Source of the DNA: Pyrocephalus nanus
Taxonomy: Eukaryota > Chordata > Aves > Passeriformes > Tyrannidae
DNA: 64,000 nt
NCBI GenBank assembly: GCA_038380795.1
Contig: CM076270.1
Coordinates: forward strand, 24,878,001 to 24,942,000
Direction: 5' to 3'
Positions 37,784-50,130 of this stretch are shown here, in pieces; position 1 is the stretch's first letter; each line of letters opens with the position of its first letter. Under the pieces are notes generated by a model, which made no database searches, was not told the DNA's origin, and was given only the letters and a program-made list of their open reading frames with translations. The translations under genes and the position numbers were made by a program.

Positions 37784-39766
37784 CTTATGAATTACCTTTT
37801 TACCTGGTCAGCTCTCAAACACTTGTGTTGAATAGAATGTCTCTGCTCTGCTTTTAGGTTCTTTGCAAGGGTTTTCCTGTCTTATTTTCATGAACATTTC
37901 TGGATCTTCCTTCCTTTCTTCTGATCTATGATTATGGCTGTAATTGTGCTATGCATATAATAATAATACTAAGAGAATATTTAAGTGATCTTCAATACAG
38001 ATATACTTATTTTACTTCATAACACCTCACTGGAGTTACCATGTATTTCTTAGCACTAACAAGCATTATGAAATTAGCACTAGTTTGAGCCTTATATTTG
38101 TATTATGAACTGGTTTTTATCCAATAGATTAATGAATGTTTTTAAGGTATCCTCACTGAGCTTCACATCAGATGTGAAATAGGGTGTAGAAGCTTCTGTC
38201 AGAGGAATTCCTATTGTGGTGTTTTATAATAGGGGTGTGCTAGAGATCAAATTAGTGTCCTAATGGGCTGGAGCTCAGCCTCGTGACCACCCTGGTGGTG
38301 TGCACATTAACTGTGTACGTGTGAGGAGCAGAAAGGCACTTGTCTGGATATTTATGGGTACTGAGAGCTGCAGCCACCAGTGTTGAATGAAGCTAAGCTT
38401 TATACTAATATTTTTCCTCCTCTCCCTTTCATATCATAAAACTGCCCTGCAAAATAGGTTTTCAGAAAGTTATTTAATAACACAGAAAGCCATACTGCCT
38501 CTCTGAATGTACAGTAATTGCCTGTGGGGATGCTGTATGTTTACAGGTGGTGCATTCTAAGCCTTGAATGCTATTCCTCTATTTGCTAGACTTCAAAGAA
38601 AGTGCTGCTTGCTGTTCTTCAGGATACCCAGCACTGGTATCTGACCAGCATAATAAAGTGCTGACAAAGGTAACGAAACAAACTTCTTATTTTATTCCTT
38701 TTCTTCACAAACTGTAACACACAGTTTTTCTAGAATTAATTAGGGTAAATAGAAGAGTGAGAATGGGAAAGTTTACATACATTTATAGAACTGAAAAACC
38801 TGTCCTAAAATGTACGTATTTCTAAGTTAATAAAAAATTGGAAACTGCCCTGCACTTCCAAGAATAATAAAACTAGCAATCCAAAACACAATAGTCATTA
38901 GTTACAAATTAGTATTCAGTTATTTCAATCTACACATTTCATTTCCCTTGAAATTTCTTTGCTCAAAATGCCTTTCATTTTTTAAAGAATGAACTTTAAA
39001 AGTAAAGACAAAACAAAATTAGAATTGAACCTTCATATGAGCTAAAGGGAAAAAACTACCCTTCTATTTCTAAAATGTTTTTGTGCATTTTGACCTTGGA
39101 ATTATAGGCATATTTCTTTTGCAAACCTGGCTTTCACCATTGACACTTTTTCATTTCAGGATCATTAACTGCATCAAAAATCATTACTTAAGATATATCA
39201 TGGTCTTGAACATTTTCTAAAGGTTGGCTCTGACACAGCAGTTTCAGCAATATTCTGTGTGTACTGATCTACAGTTCATCATCTCCAGACAGATTTTCCA
39301 AAGTCTCACTCAAAAAACTGCTGCAAGCAATAATCCAGATTGTTGATGTTTCCCAAGCATTTGCTTCTGTTAATCCTCAAGTCACCTAATCAACAAAAGC
39401 TTCATCCAAAATCTGCTGAAGAAACTCCTCAATTTAACACAAAACTGAACAACTTCAGAGCAGTAACAGTCTTACACAAAAACCTGTCTTAACCAACTTC
39501 TTTGAATTTGCTGTCCTCAAAATTATTCTCCTCCCATGTGCTAAAATGAGATTGTAGAATAACAAAAATCTGGCCATTGACTTCTACTTCATTCTGGTCC
39601 ATCACCAGGAGCTGAAGAAACTGGACCAGCTGCATCAACACAAAAGCATCCAATATAATGCTGGATCAAGTACAGCAATTGCTCTTTTGTTTTCGCTTTT
39701 GGGGATGTTTGTTTTGTATTTTACTTTTTGAAGACAAAAAGATACTTTTTGGATCTCTGGGAATGC

Positions 39767-39800
39767 CTGTACAAACATGCAGTTCTGTCTGTACAAACAT
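39767..39800 (+). repeat. direct repeat of CTGTACAAACAT
   Basis: Two copies of the 12-base word CTGTACAAACAT start 22 bases apart. Probably a small local duplication. Confidence 0.8.
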
Positions 39801-39900
39801 TTCTCTTCTTCTGAACTAAAAATAAAATTATTTTACATAAGAGCTTGGGAAAAATGTGAACCAAAGTGAATCGTGTGCCATATTCCTCTTTGGAATATTA

Positions 39901-39984
39901 AGGCTAAATTCCCTGCTGGCATACACTGACCTAGGTCTGTTGAGTTCAATGGAGCTGTTCTATCCCATACTAGAAGGGAATTAT
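39901..39984. repeat. degraded copy of ancient palindromic amniote repeat
   Basis: The segment starts GGCTAAATTCCCTGCTGG, has the core TTGAGTTCAATGGAGCTG and ends in a partial inverted copy of the start (AGAAGGGAATTA against TAAATTCCCTG). This matches the layout of an ancient palindromic repeat that I recall from reptile and bird genomes, with GGCC...CAGCTGG arms and a central TTGACTTCAATGGAGCT. I cannot give its database name with certainty. It is the best copy in the window. Confidence 0.5.
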
Positions 39985-42190
39985 GGTGCAGCTTTGTTAC
40001 ATCAATTAGACTGATGTGTACTGGGTAATTAAGACTAGCAATTAAGCTATGGGTTGTGTATGATCTGATTCGTCTGAATGCATGGGTTGAATACACATGA
40101 TCAGAGTTTTATTTTATATTTTGTATTACAATATTCTGGAGAGGCAAATAACACCGTCAGTCTTTGCAGTAATGAAAAAGGATGTTTTTTATGGGGTGAC
40201 AGCAACTGCAAAAATTACTTCTATGTGTTTAACCTTTGTGCATCTCACACCCTGTATTCACACTTGGCTAACTCAGTGGAATCCTTTACTGATATGAAAA
40301 TTCCAATTTCCAACCCTAGCTGAATATATTTAATTATATCCCAAATACCAAATCACTAAATATAAAGTAAACCAATAACTTTCTGGTCAGTTCTCAGCAA
40401 TTTCACATTCACCTTTCCTGTTACACAACCAGGAAGTTGGGCCTCTTCCCTGCTATGAAATGGATGAAAAAGAAGTTTTGGAGAACAGAACCTGAGCTTG
40501 ATAGCTGTGCACTGTTATAGACAGGAAGATAGGTAGGCATCTGCAGGGAAAGGAGGTACCTTTAGAGGAACTGCTCCTCCCAGCAGCCAACTGGGTCCTG
40601 ACAGGAAAAACAGCAGATGGAAAAATCCCTCAGTGTTGTCTCTGAGAAAATGTGTGTGCACTGTCTTCTCACTTTTCCACAAAAAACCCTCCAAATATTT
40701 TAAGCCACCACAGAAAGGGTTGGCTGGACAAGGATCTTCCACCACCAACATATCTTGCTTCCAGAATAAGCCATTGTGCATCTGGATGGAATATGAGCCA
40801 GTTAGAACTGATTTATTAGCAGTGATGATTATCCTGTAGCTCCAGGCATCAGTATTACAATCATGCAGCCCTGCACTTCAGTCTGGAATTTGATTTCCAG
40901 GCTGTCCAAAATAAAGAAGAATAACTCTCCTAGTCCCTCCAGGTCTTCATCTATTGCTAAGCCTCTGCTTCTGGCTTACTTTTCCCATTAAATGTAAGTA
41001 ATACAACTTTTGGAATACAAGTGCTCCCAGCCATCCCCTCTGGTTCATATCAAAACTGAGCTCAGCAGTGCAAGTACTGAGAGGTGATCACATGTGGGCT
41101 GTCTAGATTCAGCTGCATTTACTGTTCCTGCATCCTGACATCTCTTCAGCTTTCTTTTAGGGAAGAGGGGTGAGAAATATTATTCAAGGGTTGATCCACG
41201 TGCAAGTGAGGCAGAAGTGAGCTCACAAAAGCTGGTGAGCACTCACAGAAAAGGACAGAACCTGCAAATACATTGTGGGCAGGGCAAACAACTGTTCTTC
41301 AGACTGTTATTTTAACTTCAGTCAGCTGATCTGAATTCCTCTAGGTTTAAAAGTTATTTTTCCCTACTCTGTGTTCAAAAAAATTCATCATGACAGGCTG
41401 AAAGCCCTTTTGGTTTCTCCCTGCAAAGAAATATACAATCAGTCTTATTTCACAGCTACACCCAGTTTGCCATTGTAACCACTTATCCCAGTACACACAT
41501 GGCAAAGAAAAATGAGATTTCTCCTCCTGTCTTCAGCTTTCCCTATTGTACAGACCTGAATCCTTCACTCTCCTGATTGATAACTGTGCCTTTCCATGGC
41601 TATTTGAGATAATCATGTGGAAAATCAGTGCAAATGATGCATGTTTAATTGGGGCACTACCAGAAATCCTGCATATCTGTCGACCTCTCTGGGAGAAGTC
41701 TGAATCCACTTTGAAAGTCAACCAACAATTTCTGGCAGAGCCAAAGATGCTCAAACCTGTGACAGTGAATATGTAACGTACTCAATGGCCAGAGAAAACG
41801 TGAGCCATTCAAAATGCTTCAGATACAGCAAAGAAAATATTAAATTACATTTAGTTCAGGTTTTGATTGGTAAAAATCATTCTTTCTTGTAAATAGATTT
41901 GCAAGGATCATGTAATAATCATAGCCTAAATCCCTAGCTGGCAAAGGTTTTCTTCATTCTGCTGCTCAGTGAGAAACTGGCTCCACAAACTCTTTGTTTG
42001 TGTCCTGCTTTGTGAATTCCACCAGCACGAGCACAGGCCAGGACTTTACGCTTTCCTGCTTTTAAACTTTGAGCCAGAGTCAGAGGAGAGAGAAAAAAAA
42101 GGAAGCTCCAGAGAAAACTTTACTGAGCAATGTGTATCTGCTCAGGCTGGAGAAAACTCAGCAGCTATTTGCAGAAGTAATTAGCTTTTG
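39985..42190. other. AT-rich non-coding block
   Basis: No supportable gene. Short frames at 40078-40323, 41533-41776 and 41969-42184 have no domain. The sequence is otherwise featureless at this level of inspection. Confidence 0.55.
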
Positions 42191-42310
42191 TTGAGTGAGC
42201 TCTTTCAAACAATCGCGTTGTTTCACATACAGGTAAAATATCGGACAAAGTAAACATTATATAATCTGATCTCAAGCAATATTTTGTGCTGTGGTCATGA
42301 ACTGTCAAGT
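42191..42310. promoter_or_regulatory. candidate regulatory element with inverted AACAA motifs
   Basis: AAACAA and TTGTTT flank the CpG-containing spacer TCGCG (42207-42223) as an exact inverted repeat with SOX/FOX-like half-sites. The following 80 bases are non-repetitive and include CAAGCAATATTTTG. CpG retention inside the spacer is unusual here. The function is inferred from motif appearance only. Confidence 0.25.
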
Positions 42311-45300
42311 GCCTCAGCAAAAAAGTCATAGTGATACCTTTTATGCTGCAAAAGCTCTCAGAAGCTACACCACCAAGATGTGTGCTGTGTCCCCACCTGA
42401 GTGTATTTCATCTTTGAAACATCTGTGTGCCCATTAAAAATACATTTCTGTTTCTAGACTGCTTGTGGCAACAGGTAAAGACTCGGCAGCCAGGAGAAGC
42501 TGCTTGTTTGCTGAGCCTGTCAGAACACTTTTGTGTCAACAGAGAAAATATATGAGCACAGCTTTAATGGGGATCCCTCCATTGTAGTACCTTGTCATTT
42601 TGAGAGCATCCTGCCCTCCATGCCCCCTGAGCATTTTTTACAGTCAAAATCAACATGCCTGAGTTCTTGTTTCCAACTTTCAGTAATGTTTATTATTGTT
42701 TGTCAGCAACTCAGCTCTGCTGGAGAAACCTCCTTCGGTGAATAATGAAGCCATTCCCACAGTGACTGCTGGGTTCCAAAATTTTCAGTTCTCTACCTAT
42801 GGCTATTTAGCTGTACATGAGAAGTGCAGAAAATCTTACTTTTCATGGCCCATAAATAAACACCCAATCCAACACTTCAGCACATTTCTAATTGTAATGC
42901 AGTGTATAATGTTTCAGTGCACAATACAGATGTTTTCAGTTATTATATGAAGAGGAGACAATGACGGTTAAGTATGTGTTTGCATTATAGTCACGGCATG
43001 AAATCATTATGCTCAACTTTCCTGATCATTTTCTTCATAGAAAAAATAAAATTCTGTCCAGCCATGATTCTTTCCCACATGGAACAAGTTGCAGAAAAGT
43101 CAAAGACATCCATTTATAGCCCTCTTACTTATGGCAAAATAAAGGGTAAAAGCTCTGTTTAAACACCGAGCTCTTTCCGTCCTCTTTCCCTGTTGTTAAT
43201 CATACACCACCACTTAGCTGAAATGAGCCCAGGGGGTACAAGGATATAAGCAAGAGCAGAGCTGTCCTGTGGGATTTTCATCCTCTGTGATAACAACCCA
43301 ATAAGCCACGTCCCTGGGTCTGTCCCTGCAGGGAGTTTGAGGTGACTGTGCTCAGAGGAACACCAGAGTTCTCTCACTAACACCAGGGTACCACCAGGTC
43401 TGTTTCTTTGATATTGGCTCTCATCAGCTTTTCTCTGCCTTCAGTCCTCTCTTTCTTTCTCCCCCATCTTCCTGTCCATCCATCTTGATAGTCTTCTGTA
43501 AAGTTAAAACACCAGGTAAGAAACCTTCCTGCTGTCATTTCCTTTCCTGTTCCAGAGCTATCTCCCTCCAAATCTGCCTAGCTCCAGTAAATTATTACTT
43601 CATGAGAATAACTCATTAGTTCACTTACTAAAAAGGCCTGACTTCACAAACAGATATTTTTATGAGTTCTATTTGTGTAGGCACAAATAACTATTTTGGT
43701 TATGTGAACAAGTCACATAGATACAAATGGGCAGTAAATATCTGAGCAATTCCAGACCACAACTTGAGACCATTTTAACTTTGGAAAAATAAAACCTTAA
43801 ATGGCAAAAAGTTTTATATTCCTAGATTGGAAGGGATGGGTTTGTCTCTTCAAGAAGATTTATGCTTTGAGATAATTTTTGATGTACAGATGCAGATGAA
43901 GCAACAAAAGAAAAGAGTGCTGAAACTATTTACCGAAGTAATGAAATCAAAACAGAATAATTAGAAGTGATCCAAAGCCATCACTACATCAAGTCATACA
44001 ACTAAATGAAGCAAACTTTAAATCTTGTTACACTTTTCTTAAAGTACAGAGCTGACCCGAGATGCCAAGCCAGGCTAAAGGAGAGAAATCAGTCTCATGG
44101 TACAACCAAAGTTTGATTTGAAGTCCAGTAAACCTGAAAATTCTTCAACCAGGTACAGAATAAAAGAGAGCAGGCTGTAATGACATTGCATGCATTAAAT
44201 GAAATATTTCAAAAGAAAAGGTAAGGCCAAAGGATTCAGATACGCAGACTTGAAAGAAAACTTTTACTTTCAGATCAGTGCTGCTGATGAAAAAGTTATC
44301 AAAACCTCAGATTTCATAATTAATCACATTTAGGATCCAGTGAATCTTCACATTACATCGATAAAATTATTTTACTTCAAGGATGAATTGGGCCTTGATT
44401 GACATACATACTTAAACATGGGTTTTAAATCCATATACCAGCAAAACTGGAAAAAGGTGTTATAGCAGTTGAATGACATGACTTAAGACTGCAGCTAAAT
44501 GTGCTGGTTGCAACAGATAGTGTTTTTCAAAAGATTCAGTCTGATTGTAAACTCAGATTTCTGATTATAAATTACTCACAAAATGTTTGTGTTTTTTTTT
44601 TAATTGAGCTTATTTGTAATTATTGAACAATCTAATTGCAGAAACTTATTTTGGTCTATTGAACATCACAGGTTCTGTTTCTCACACCTCTATACAGTGC
44701 ATTGCCACAGTTTGGTGATTGAGCATGTGAAAATAAAAATCTTTGTGGAAAGCTTTAGTGCAATCTTTTCTTCCTTCTTCAAGTGGCCTTCAACAGCACT
44801 TTTGGGCAGTGTTCCAAAAACTGAAGAAAGGAAAGCAAAATTCAACGTGTTTACTACCCATGTCAAAACCAGTTTGCAACTTGTTTAAAAGGAGCCTCCA
44901 ATGTTTCTTGGAGTCACTGACTGCAACAGCTATATATAAGTAACACACTCATTACAGAAGAATTCTTCAATGGATGTGGCTGAATGCTGAGCAGTAAATG
45001 GGTGACATTAACCCTTTTCTTGGTATGGTTCAGCAGTCAGGTTTGAATTGTTTTAATTTGTTCTTTCACTAGTGTTCGGAAATACAGAGCTTTTGTGAAA
45101 AAATGTCATGTGATGTGGGATTTTTATTCCTCAAAGTTTCAATTCATGTTGATGCTCTTTATTTTGTGCTGTATGCCAACTAATTTTCATTAGAGCCTTG
45201 TCACCTGACATAATGACAGAAGAAAGCAGAAAAAGAAGTATGTCATTAGCAGCAATCCTTGTTTATCCAAGAACAGCCTAATTCATAGGTGAACAATATC

Positions 45301-46015
45301 TTGTCAGAGCATAAAATTAGCACAAATGAGGGGAAAAGATGTAGTAAAGGACATATTAGGAATTTGAAGAATGGTATTTCTCTGAGTACTGGTAAATATT
45401 TAAGTCTTGCTGTCCTCTATTCCACACAGCTACATTAGTCCCCCAGTCATGGAACCCTTTTCCTCTGATTGCCCGTAAACCTTGCAAATAACATTCAAAA
45501 CAAACTCCTAGGAATGACTGTCCTTTATCATGCTTTGCAAACTTTATACTGCACCCTGCATTTTAATTTTTATGTTCAGTAACAGTGACTGTAAACTGTT
45601 TGACAGCTAACACATTGCAGTTTGCTATCTGATACCAAAGTGAGGTACAAGCTGTTCAAAAAGGAAGTCAGGTCCCTTTATAACATTGAGATTCCAAAGT
45701 AAGAATAGAACAGACTTACACTAATAAGGCATTTGGTCTAACACATTAAATCCTGTTTGGGAATGGCCTTATTTACTTTCAGGACTGAAAGTGGTGACAA
45801 AATGAATTTGACAGGAAAAAACTCTTGGGGATATGTTGATCATCTCTACAGTCTTCTGGAAATTTCCCCGTATTAAAGGAACAGACTCATTGGATGGCCA
45901 AGTAGGTAATTCCCACCACTAACTTTCAGGCAATCAGATAACACCTTTCTCAGAAGTAAACCACTGGAGAGAAATAAACAGTTCTATCCTTAATATTAAC
46001 ACATCTAACCAAAAC
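42311..46015. other. AT-rich non-coding block
   Basis: No supportable gene. A T10 tract lies at 44592-44601, followed by moderately enhancer-like sequence (44605-44760). Small frames at 43159-43571 on the minus strand lie in a purine/pyrimidine-biased patch and are not called. Confidence 0.55.
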
Positions 46016-46115
46016 ATGTTTGATGGTCAGATTTCAAAATGCTTTCATTATAAATAAAGTTACTTTTTATTTAAACATGCAAATTGCCATTGAGTTAAGC
46101 AGAGTACGAATTCCT
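46016..46115. promoter_or_regulatory. candidate enhancer with POU octamer
   Basis: A perfect octamer, ATGCAAAT, lies at 46077-46084. It is flanked by CATTATAAATAAAG and ATTGCCATTGAG in non-repetitive sequence. The octamer is the classic POU-factor site. A single 8-base match is expected about once or twice by chance in a window this size, so the supporting evidence is the flanking texture. Confidence 0.28.
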
Positions 46116-47043
46116 CACCATCAACTAATAATAACAATTAAAAAAAACCCAAAACTGGAGAAAAGCAGCCAAACCATCTGACAAAGCCTAGGGCACATGT
46201 AACCCCATCACTACAAATGACTGCAGAGCTTACAAATCGAGCCAGATGCTGCTTCTGGAAGGATTTCATCTATAATACCCGAACTGCATGACAGCCTATC
46301 ACCACTCATGTTTGGCCTAAAGGTGTGCAACACTGGTGGAACGGGCAAATAATGAGGGGGAACAGGAGTGGAGCCTTAATCCCAACAAGAGAGAGGGATT
46401 TTATTGTGGTTTGTTTTGTGGTGGGGGTTTTTTAAATTTGAAAATTACGTTTGTTCTACCTGCAAACACTGGCACAGATGGTGCTTCTATAATATGCTGT
46501 TATAATAAACTGACTTGTTTGCAGTGTTGCATTCACATCCAAATTCATGTCCAAATGCACTGGGTCTTCTATAGTGTTTCTCAGAATTGGGTCAAACACA
46601 TAGAAGATGAGTATTTTCTCAGTGTATAATGAAGAAATTTGCCCATAGCCCCTCTGGCAGGTGCAGCATCTGTGTTCTCAACTCCCTTCCCCAGCTAGGC
46701 ATGTGGCTGGATAATAAAATAATTGCTGATTGAATAGACTTTATGAAAGGGTTGAAAATATTCATGAGAGTGCTGCATTTCACAGACAGGGTTACATAAT
46801 CCATTAATTCCAGAGAGATTCACTAGGACTGAGTCTGCTCCCATTTTGTTTCTGTTTCACTAGTTTGAAGTTATCTTTATGAAAACCCTTCCTTGCTGAG
46901 CAGTTATGCCTGTGTCTACCTTCAGTGTAATCTTTCCACCAGCTTACACCACATTCTTCAACCTGCATTAAGTGATACTTAGGAGGATTATTTGCATTTT
47001 TTAAAATTATTTTGCTGGTTTATGATTACAGTTTTCTCTAATT

Positions 47044-47054
47044 AAAAAAAAAAA
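47044..47054 (+). repeat. A11 homopolymer tract
   Basis: Uninterrupted run of 11 A. Confidence 0.9.
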
Positions 47055-47163
47055 TCATTGTGACTTGGAAAGGTAAACAAAACCTTCCCTATTTGTGACA
47101 TTTAGGAAAGCTGCTTCAGCACAAAATTGATTATCAGTACACCAGCCTAAATTCATCATCATC

Positions 47164-47175
47164 AGGCATATGCCT
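47164..47175. other. 12-bp perfect palindrome
   Basis: AGGCATATGCCT is its own reverse complement and includes an NdeI-type CATATG core. It follows a CATCATCATC run. The function is unknown and it may be chance. Confidence 0.6.
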
Positions 47176-48539
47176 AAATACATGTTTGTTCTGCCTCTTG
47201 ATAAATCATAAAAGAGATATAAGCCAAAAAAACCTGCAGAACATCACAGCCAGGAGACAGCAAAAGAAACCATAATTCAGTGTTAGTTTGGCCTATTCTG
47301 GGAACTGGAACTATTCCCACATGCACACTTTTCTTTCTTTTTATTCTTCTTTTGGTGTGGGTTGTTGGTTTGCTTGGTTGATTTTGGTTTTTATGGTAGC
47401 CAAGAGAGCTGTAAGTCCTTGTTGGATAATGAAAGTTCTTGACAAAGAATCAGTCTCATGGATGTTGATAGTTTGTCATTTTACAGCAGCACACACATGC
47501 CCAGGTCTCATAAGCACTCCTGTGGAAGATCTCCAAGTTGCAGGAACACACTACAACAAGGGATTCTTTCAAAAGGAGCATTTCTGTCCTCAGTTTGCTT
47601 ATTGGGAGAGAAACAAAGTGTCAGGGGAAGAGTTGGTTGCCTTGTTGTATGAAAACCAAGCCCAGCCCTTACAAGTGAGTGCCTTTATCCAGCCCTGCCA
47701 GAGCAATTGCACAGACAGATCCCCATCATTCCGATTCAGCTCTGATCCCAAATGCCATCTTCCTGCAGACAGGAAGCCTCAACAGGCTGCACAAGGGTGT
47801 CACAGCTGGCCACACCATAAGCCTGCAGTACAAATGCTTTCTTGTTCCTCTTTTAGGGATCAGTTAGGACCACTTCTGTGCACACAGATAAAACTTTTCT
47901 TAATGGTTCCCTCACCATCCATATTCTTTCTGTGATCAGATGTAAGATAGCATATAATCTTTGTAAACACAGTATTTGCTCAAGAGATTGCCTTGTACAG
48001 TAGAGGTCCAATGTGGCCAAAATAAGTACAGTTAGTATGTGGCAATGACACATTAATGAAGCTTTACAGTTTGTCTATGACCCTATTAAGTAACAAAATT
48101 AAATAGGACAAAAATTTTATAACACCTTGTGTTGTGTCTCCTCCTTATATGTAATGCAAACGACTTTCTGCTACCCCTAAAATCATATAATAATTCAGAT
48201 TGTGAGGGGCTTCTGAGGACAGAGATTTTTATGAGTTAGCTTCTTTTGGCTTTGTAACAGAAGATACTACTTCCTTTACTGCCAGTTGACACAGTAGAAC
48301 TATCAAGGAACACTAATTGCCAGATAACTGTAGTAGTTATTATTCAGGTGCTCATAACTCGTGGCTTGTGAGCATCATATTGCCTGTTAGACATTACTCA
48401 TAGATACAGAAGATTAGAGAGTTAAACCAAAAATTAGTGCAGAGCATAAAGGTGAGACAGACTATGTGACTGCTGATCTTCCCTGTGAAACAGCAAAGGA
48501 CAGGGATCACTGTGTTTGTGTACATCTTCTATTCTGTAG

Positions 48540-48654
48540 ATTGCCTGCCAATAAAGACCTCAGTGTACGTGAAAAGAAGGGACCAAATCACATAAATTCA
48601 GATTTCACGATGTTCAAACTGTTGAAGGAATCCTTACCATCTGAAAAGCAATGA
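48540..48654 (+). other. weak terminal-exon-like open frame
   Basis: A pyrimidine-rich acceptor-like TCTTCTATTCTGTAG ends at 48539. The following frame reads LPANKDLSVREKKGPNHI and FKLLKESLPSEKQ before TGA at 48652-48654. The composition is more protein-like than most frames nearby. No family recognised and no polyadenylation context confirmed. A chance frame is the default explanation. Confidence 0.13.
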
Positions 48655-48955
48655 CAGGCAGAGGAGTTAGGCCAGTGGATACTCCCTGACTTCATCTCAC
48701 CTGCTCTACTGAAACACAGCCCCCAGAATGCATGACACATGTTGGCACGGGGTTGTTTGGTATTCACTCTTTCCATGTATGGCCTGGTGCATCTTTGTCA
48801 TGACTCATTATTCCTAACAGCTATATCAAGTGTGGCAATTACTGCACTATACGGATTTAACTCTATAATATTTCCAGAGTGGAAGGAGAAAAATAATATA
48901 TTAAGTGCTTGTGATATCTTTATGTATAAGTTTGAGAATCATTAAGTAGCTGTCA

Positions 48956-49275
48956 CTCTTCCTTCCTCCCCAGCATCAATTACTCCACTCTGGTTTTACT
49001 TACTCCACTCTGTCTAATGAGTCCCTAGAGCATGTTTCATTGCGGGAGAATGAACACATTCTTCACTTGCGGTCAGTGGGATGTGGTTAATTTGAAATCA
49101 CTTAAACTATTATATCTGTCAAGCGTGGTTATTTTATTTTCAATTCACATCAGTGTTTTAGTATGCATGTCGGTTACTGGGTTAAACTGGCAGATTAATT
49201 TCCAAGCATTCTGTTGTAATGCTCTTCCTCACTGCCTTTACATGTGGGCTCTTGCTGAAACTTAATATGTTCCCA
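48956..49275. promoter_or_regulatory. candidate conserved non-coding element with 20-bp duplication
   Basis: Two copies of TTACTCCACTCTG (48980-48992 and 49000-49012) start 20 bases apart. The downstream 250 bases are non-repetitive and retain CpGs (TTGCGGGAG, CTTGCGGTCAG, CAAGCGTGG, ATGTCGGTTAC), unusual in this CpG-poor window, with homeodomain-like CAGATTAATT. This fits constrained regulatory DNA, judged by eye. Confidence 0.33.
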
Positions 49276-49469
49276 TTAAAATTTACTTCAGAGAAATCTA
49301 CATTCAATATAAACACTCATATGATAAATAACACTCACTATTGAGTGAGAAAGGTGAGAAGATCAGAGGACTTCCAGCTTTTCTCATGAAAAATCCATAA
49401 TACTTGTTTTTTCCCCTTGTTCCATCTTAACTTCATTTACATCATCATGGCATGCATTTGTGGGAGGGG

Positions 49470-49481
49470 AAAAAAAAAAAA
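49470..49481 (+). repeat. A12 homopolymer tract
   Basis: Uninterrupted run of 12 A immediately upstream of the nuclear-receptor-like palindrome. Confidence 0.9.
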
Positions 49482-49493
49482 GTTCAGCAACTA

Positions 49494-49508
49494 GGGTCAC
49501 TTTGACCC
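49494..49508. promoter_or_regulatory. perfect IR3 nuclear-receptor palindrome
   Basis: GGGTCA-CTT-TGACCC is an exact inverted repeat with a 3-base spacer, the arrangement bound by steroid receptors of the oestrogen-receptor class (consensus AGGTCAnnnTGACCT). The core GGTCAnnnTGACC is fully matched and only the outermost base pair departs from consensus. It lies between two candidate conserved blocks. Occupancy cannot be inferred from sequence. Confidence 0.45.
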
Positions 49509-49764
49509 GGTCAGTGTGTTTTTTCTGTTACCTTTACTGATTCTACTGATCAAAAAGCTGCAGGTTTCAGTGCAGTGTGAGCAGATTCACAATTCATACT
49601 ATTCAACAGTATAAAACTGTTCTGGGTTGTTTGGGGATGTTTTTTTTTCTTCCTTTTTAAAATATTGTGGCTTGAAATTTATAAATAGCCAGAATTTGAA
49701 GATGCTGAAATACTGACTTACACAGCTACTAATAACAGGGTGCTCATACAGAGAATTAGAGGAA

Positions 49765-50130
49765 GCGCCAATGGGCTTTTTATTACAGCAATATTGTACA
49801 TATTACATGAATAAATTACATTGTTGCATTATGCAGCTGCTGCATCATCAGTTTAGAGAGTAGACTGAGATCCTAAGTATTCGGGGATGCAAGCTCATTA
49901 TCTCTAAACCCACTTTGGTTACAGCCACGATCCAATCCCAGCTAAACTGCTTTCGCATAATGCATTGCAGATACCTCTGCATAATCAGGTACATGGCTCA
50001 GAGACGGACTGATGAGTTTAGGTGCCTAATCAAATTTACAAAAAATAGTCTGTTCCTCCGAATCAGGCAGAATCTTTCACTTGAAAAGGTTATTAGGGAA
50101 ACTATATTACCCATAAAAATACAAATCTAC
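49765..50130. promoter_or_regulatory. strong candidate conserved non-coding element
   Basis: About 365 bases, free of long ORFs and of simple repeats, carry a dense set of developmental-factor-like words: TTGCATTATGCAG (POU/CEBP-like), GCAGCTGCTGCATC (E-box), CGCATAATGCATTGCAG, CTGCATAATCAGG and GGTGCCTAATC, plus retained CpGs (GCGCC, TTCGGGG, CACGATCC, TTTCGCA, GACGGAC, TCCGAATC). The texture is typical of deeply conserved vertebrate enhancers and is the most convincing such block apart from 58440-58760. Target gene unknown. Confidence 0.42.

Larger units (their letters stand above)
36781..39890. other. AT-rich non-coding block
   Basis: Contains a G8 run followed by TGGCGGG (36847-36861), a T12 tract (36922-36933), a T12-CTC-T13 tract (37756-37783), a weak exon-like frame (37005-37150) and two small direct repeats near 39767-39800. 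39160-39660 has a coding-like feel in places but is broken by stops in all frames. No gene can be supported. Confidence 0.5.
46116..48955. other. AT-rich non-coding block
   Basis: Includes a 12-base palindrome (47164), an A11 tract (47044-47054), a G/T-rich stretch (about 47345-47395) and the 215-codon plus frame 47288-47935. That frame has overlapping competitors in another frame, mixed composition and no domain, so it is treated as chance. A weak terminal-exon-like frame is listed at 48540-48654. Confidence 0.5.

Noticed and set aside
39575..39600. GCCATTGACTTCTACTTC as another copy of the ancient repeat
   Set aside because: Only the first half of the core matches, the second half of the palindrome is absent and the arms do not fit.
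39160..39660. Possible decayed pseudogene (coding-like words such as HHQELKKLDQLHQHK)
   Set aside because: All frames are interrupted by stops every 20-40 codons and no parent protein could be recognised.
47288..47935. 215-codon plus-strand frame
   Set aside because: No domain, composition like random AT-rich translation, overlapping open frames at 47458-47652 and 47679-47867, and its start lies in a G/T-rich low-complexity stretch.
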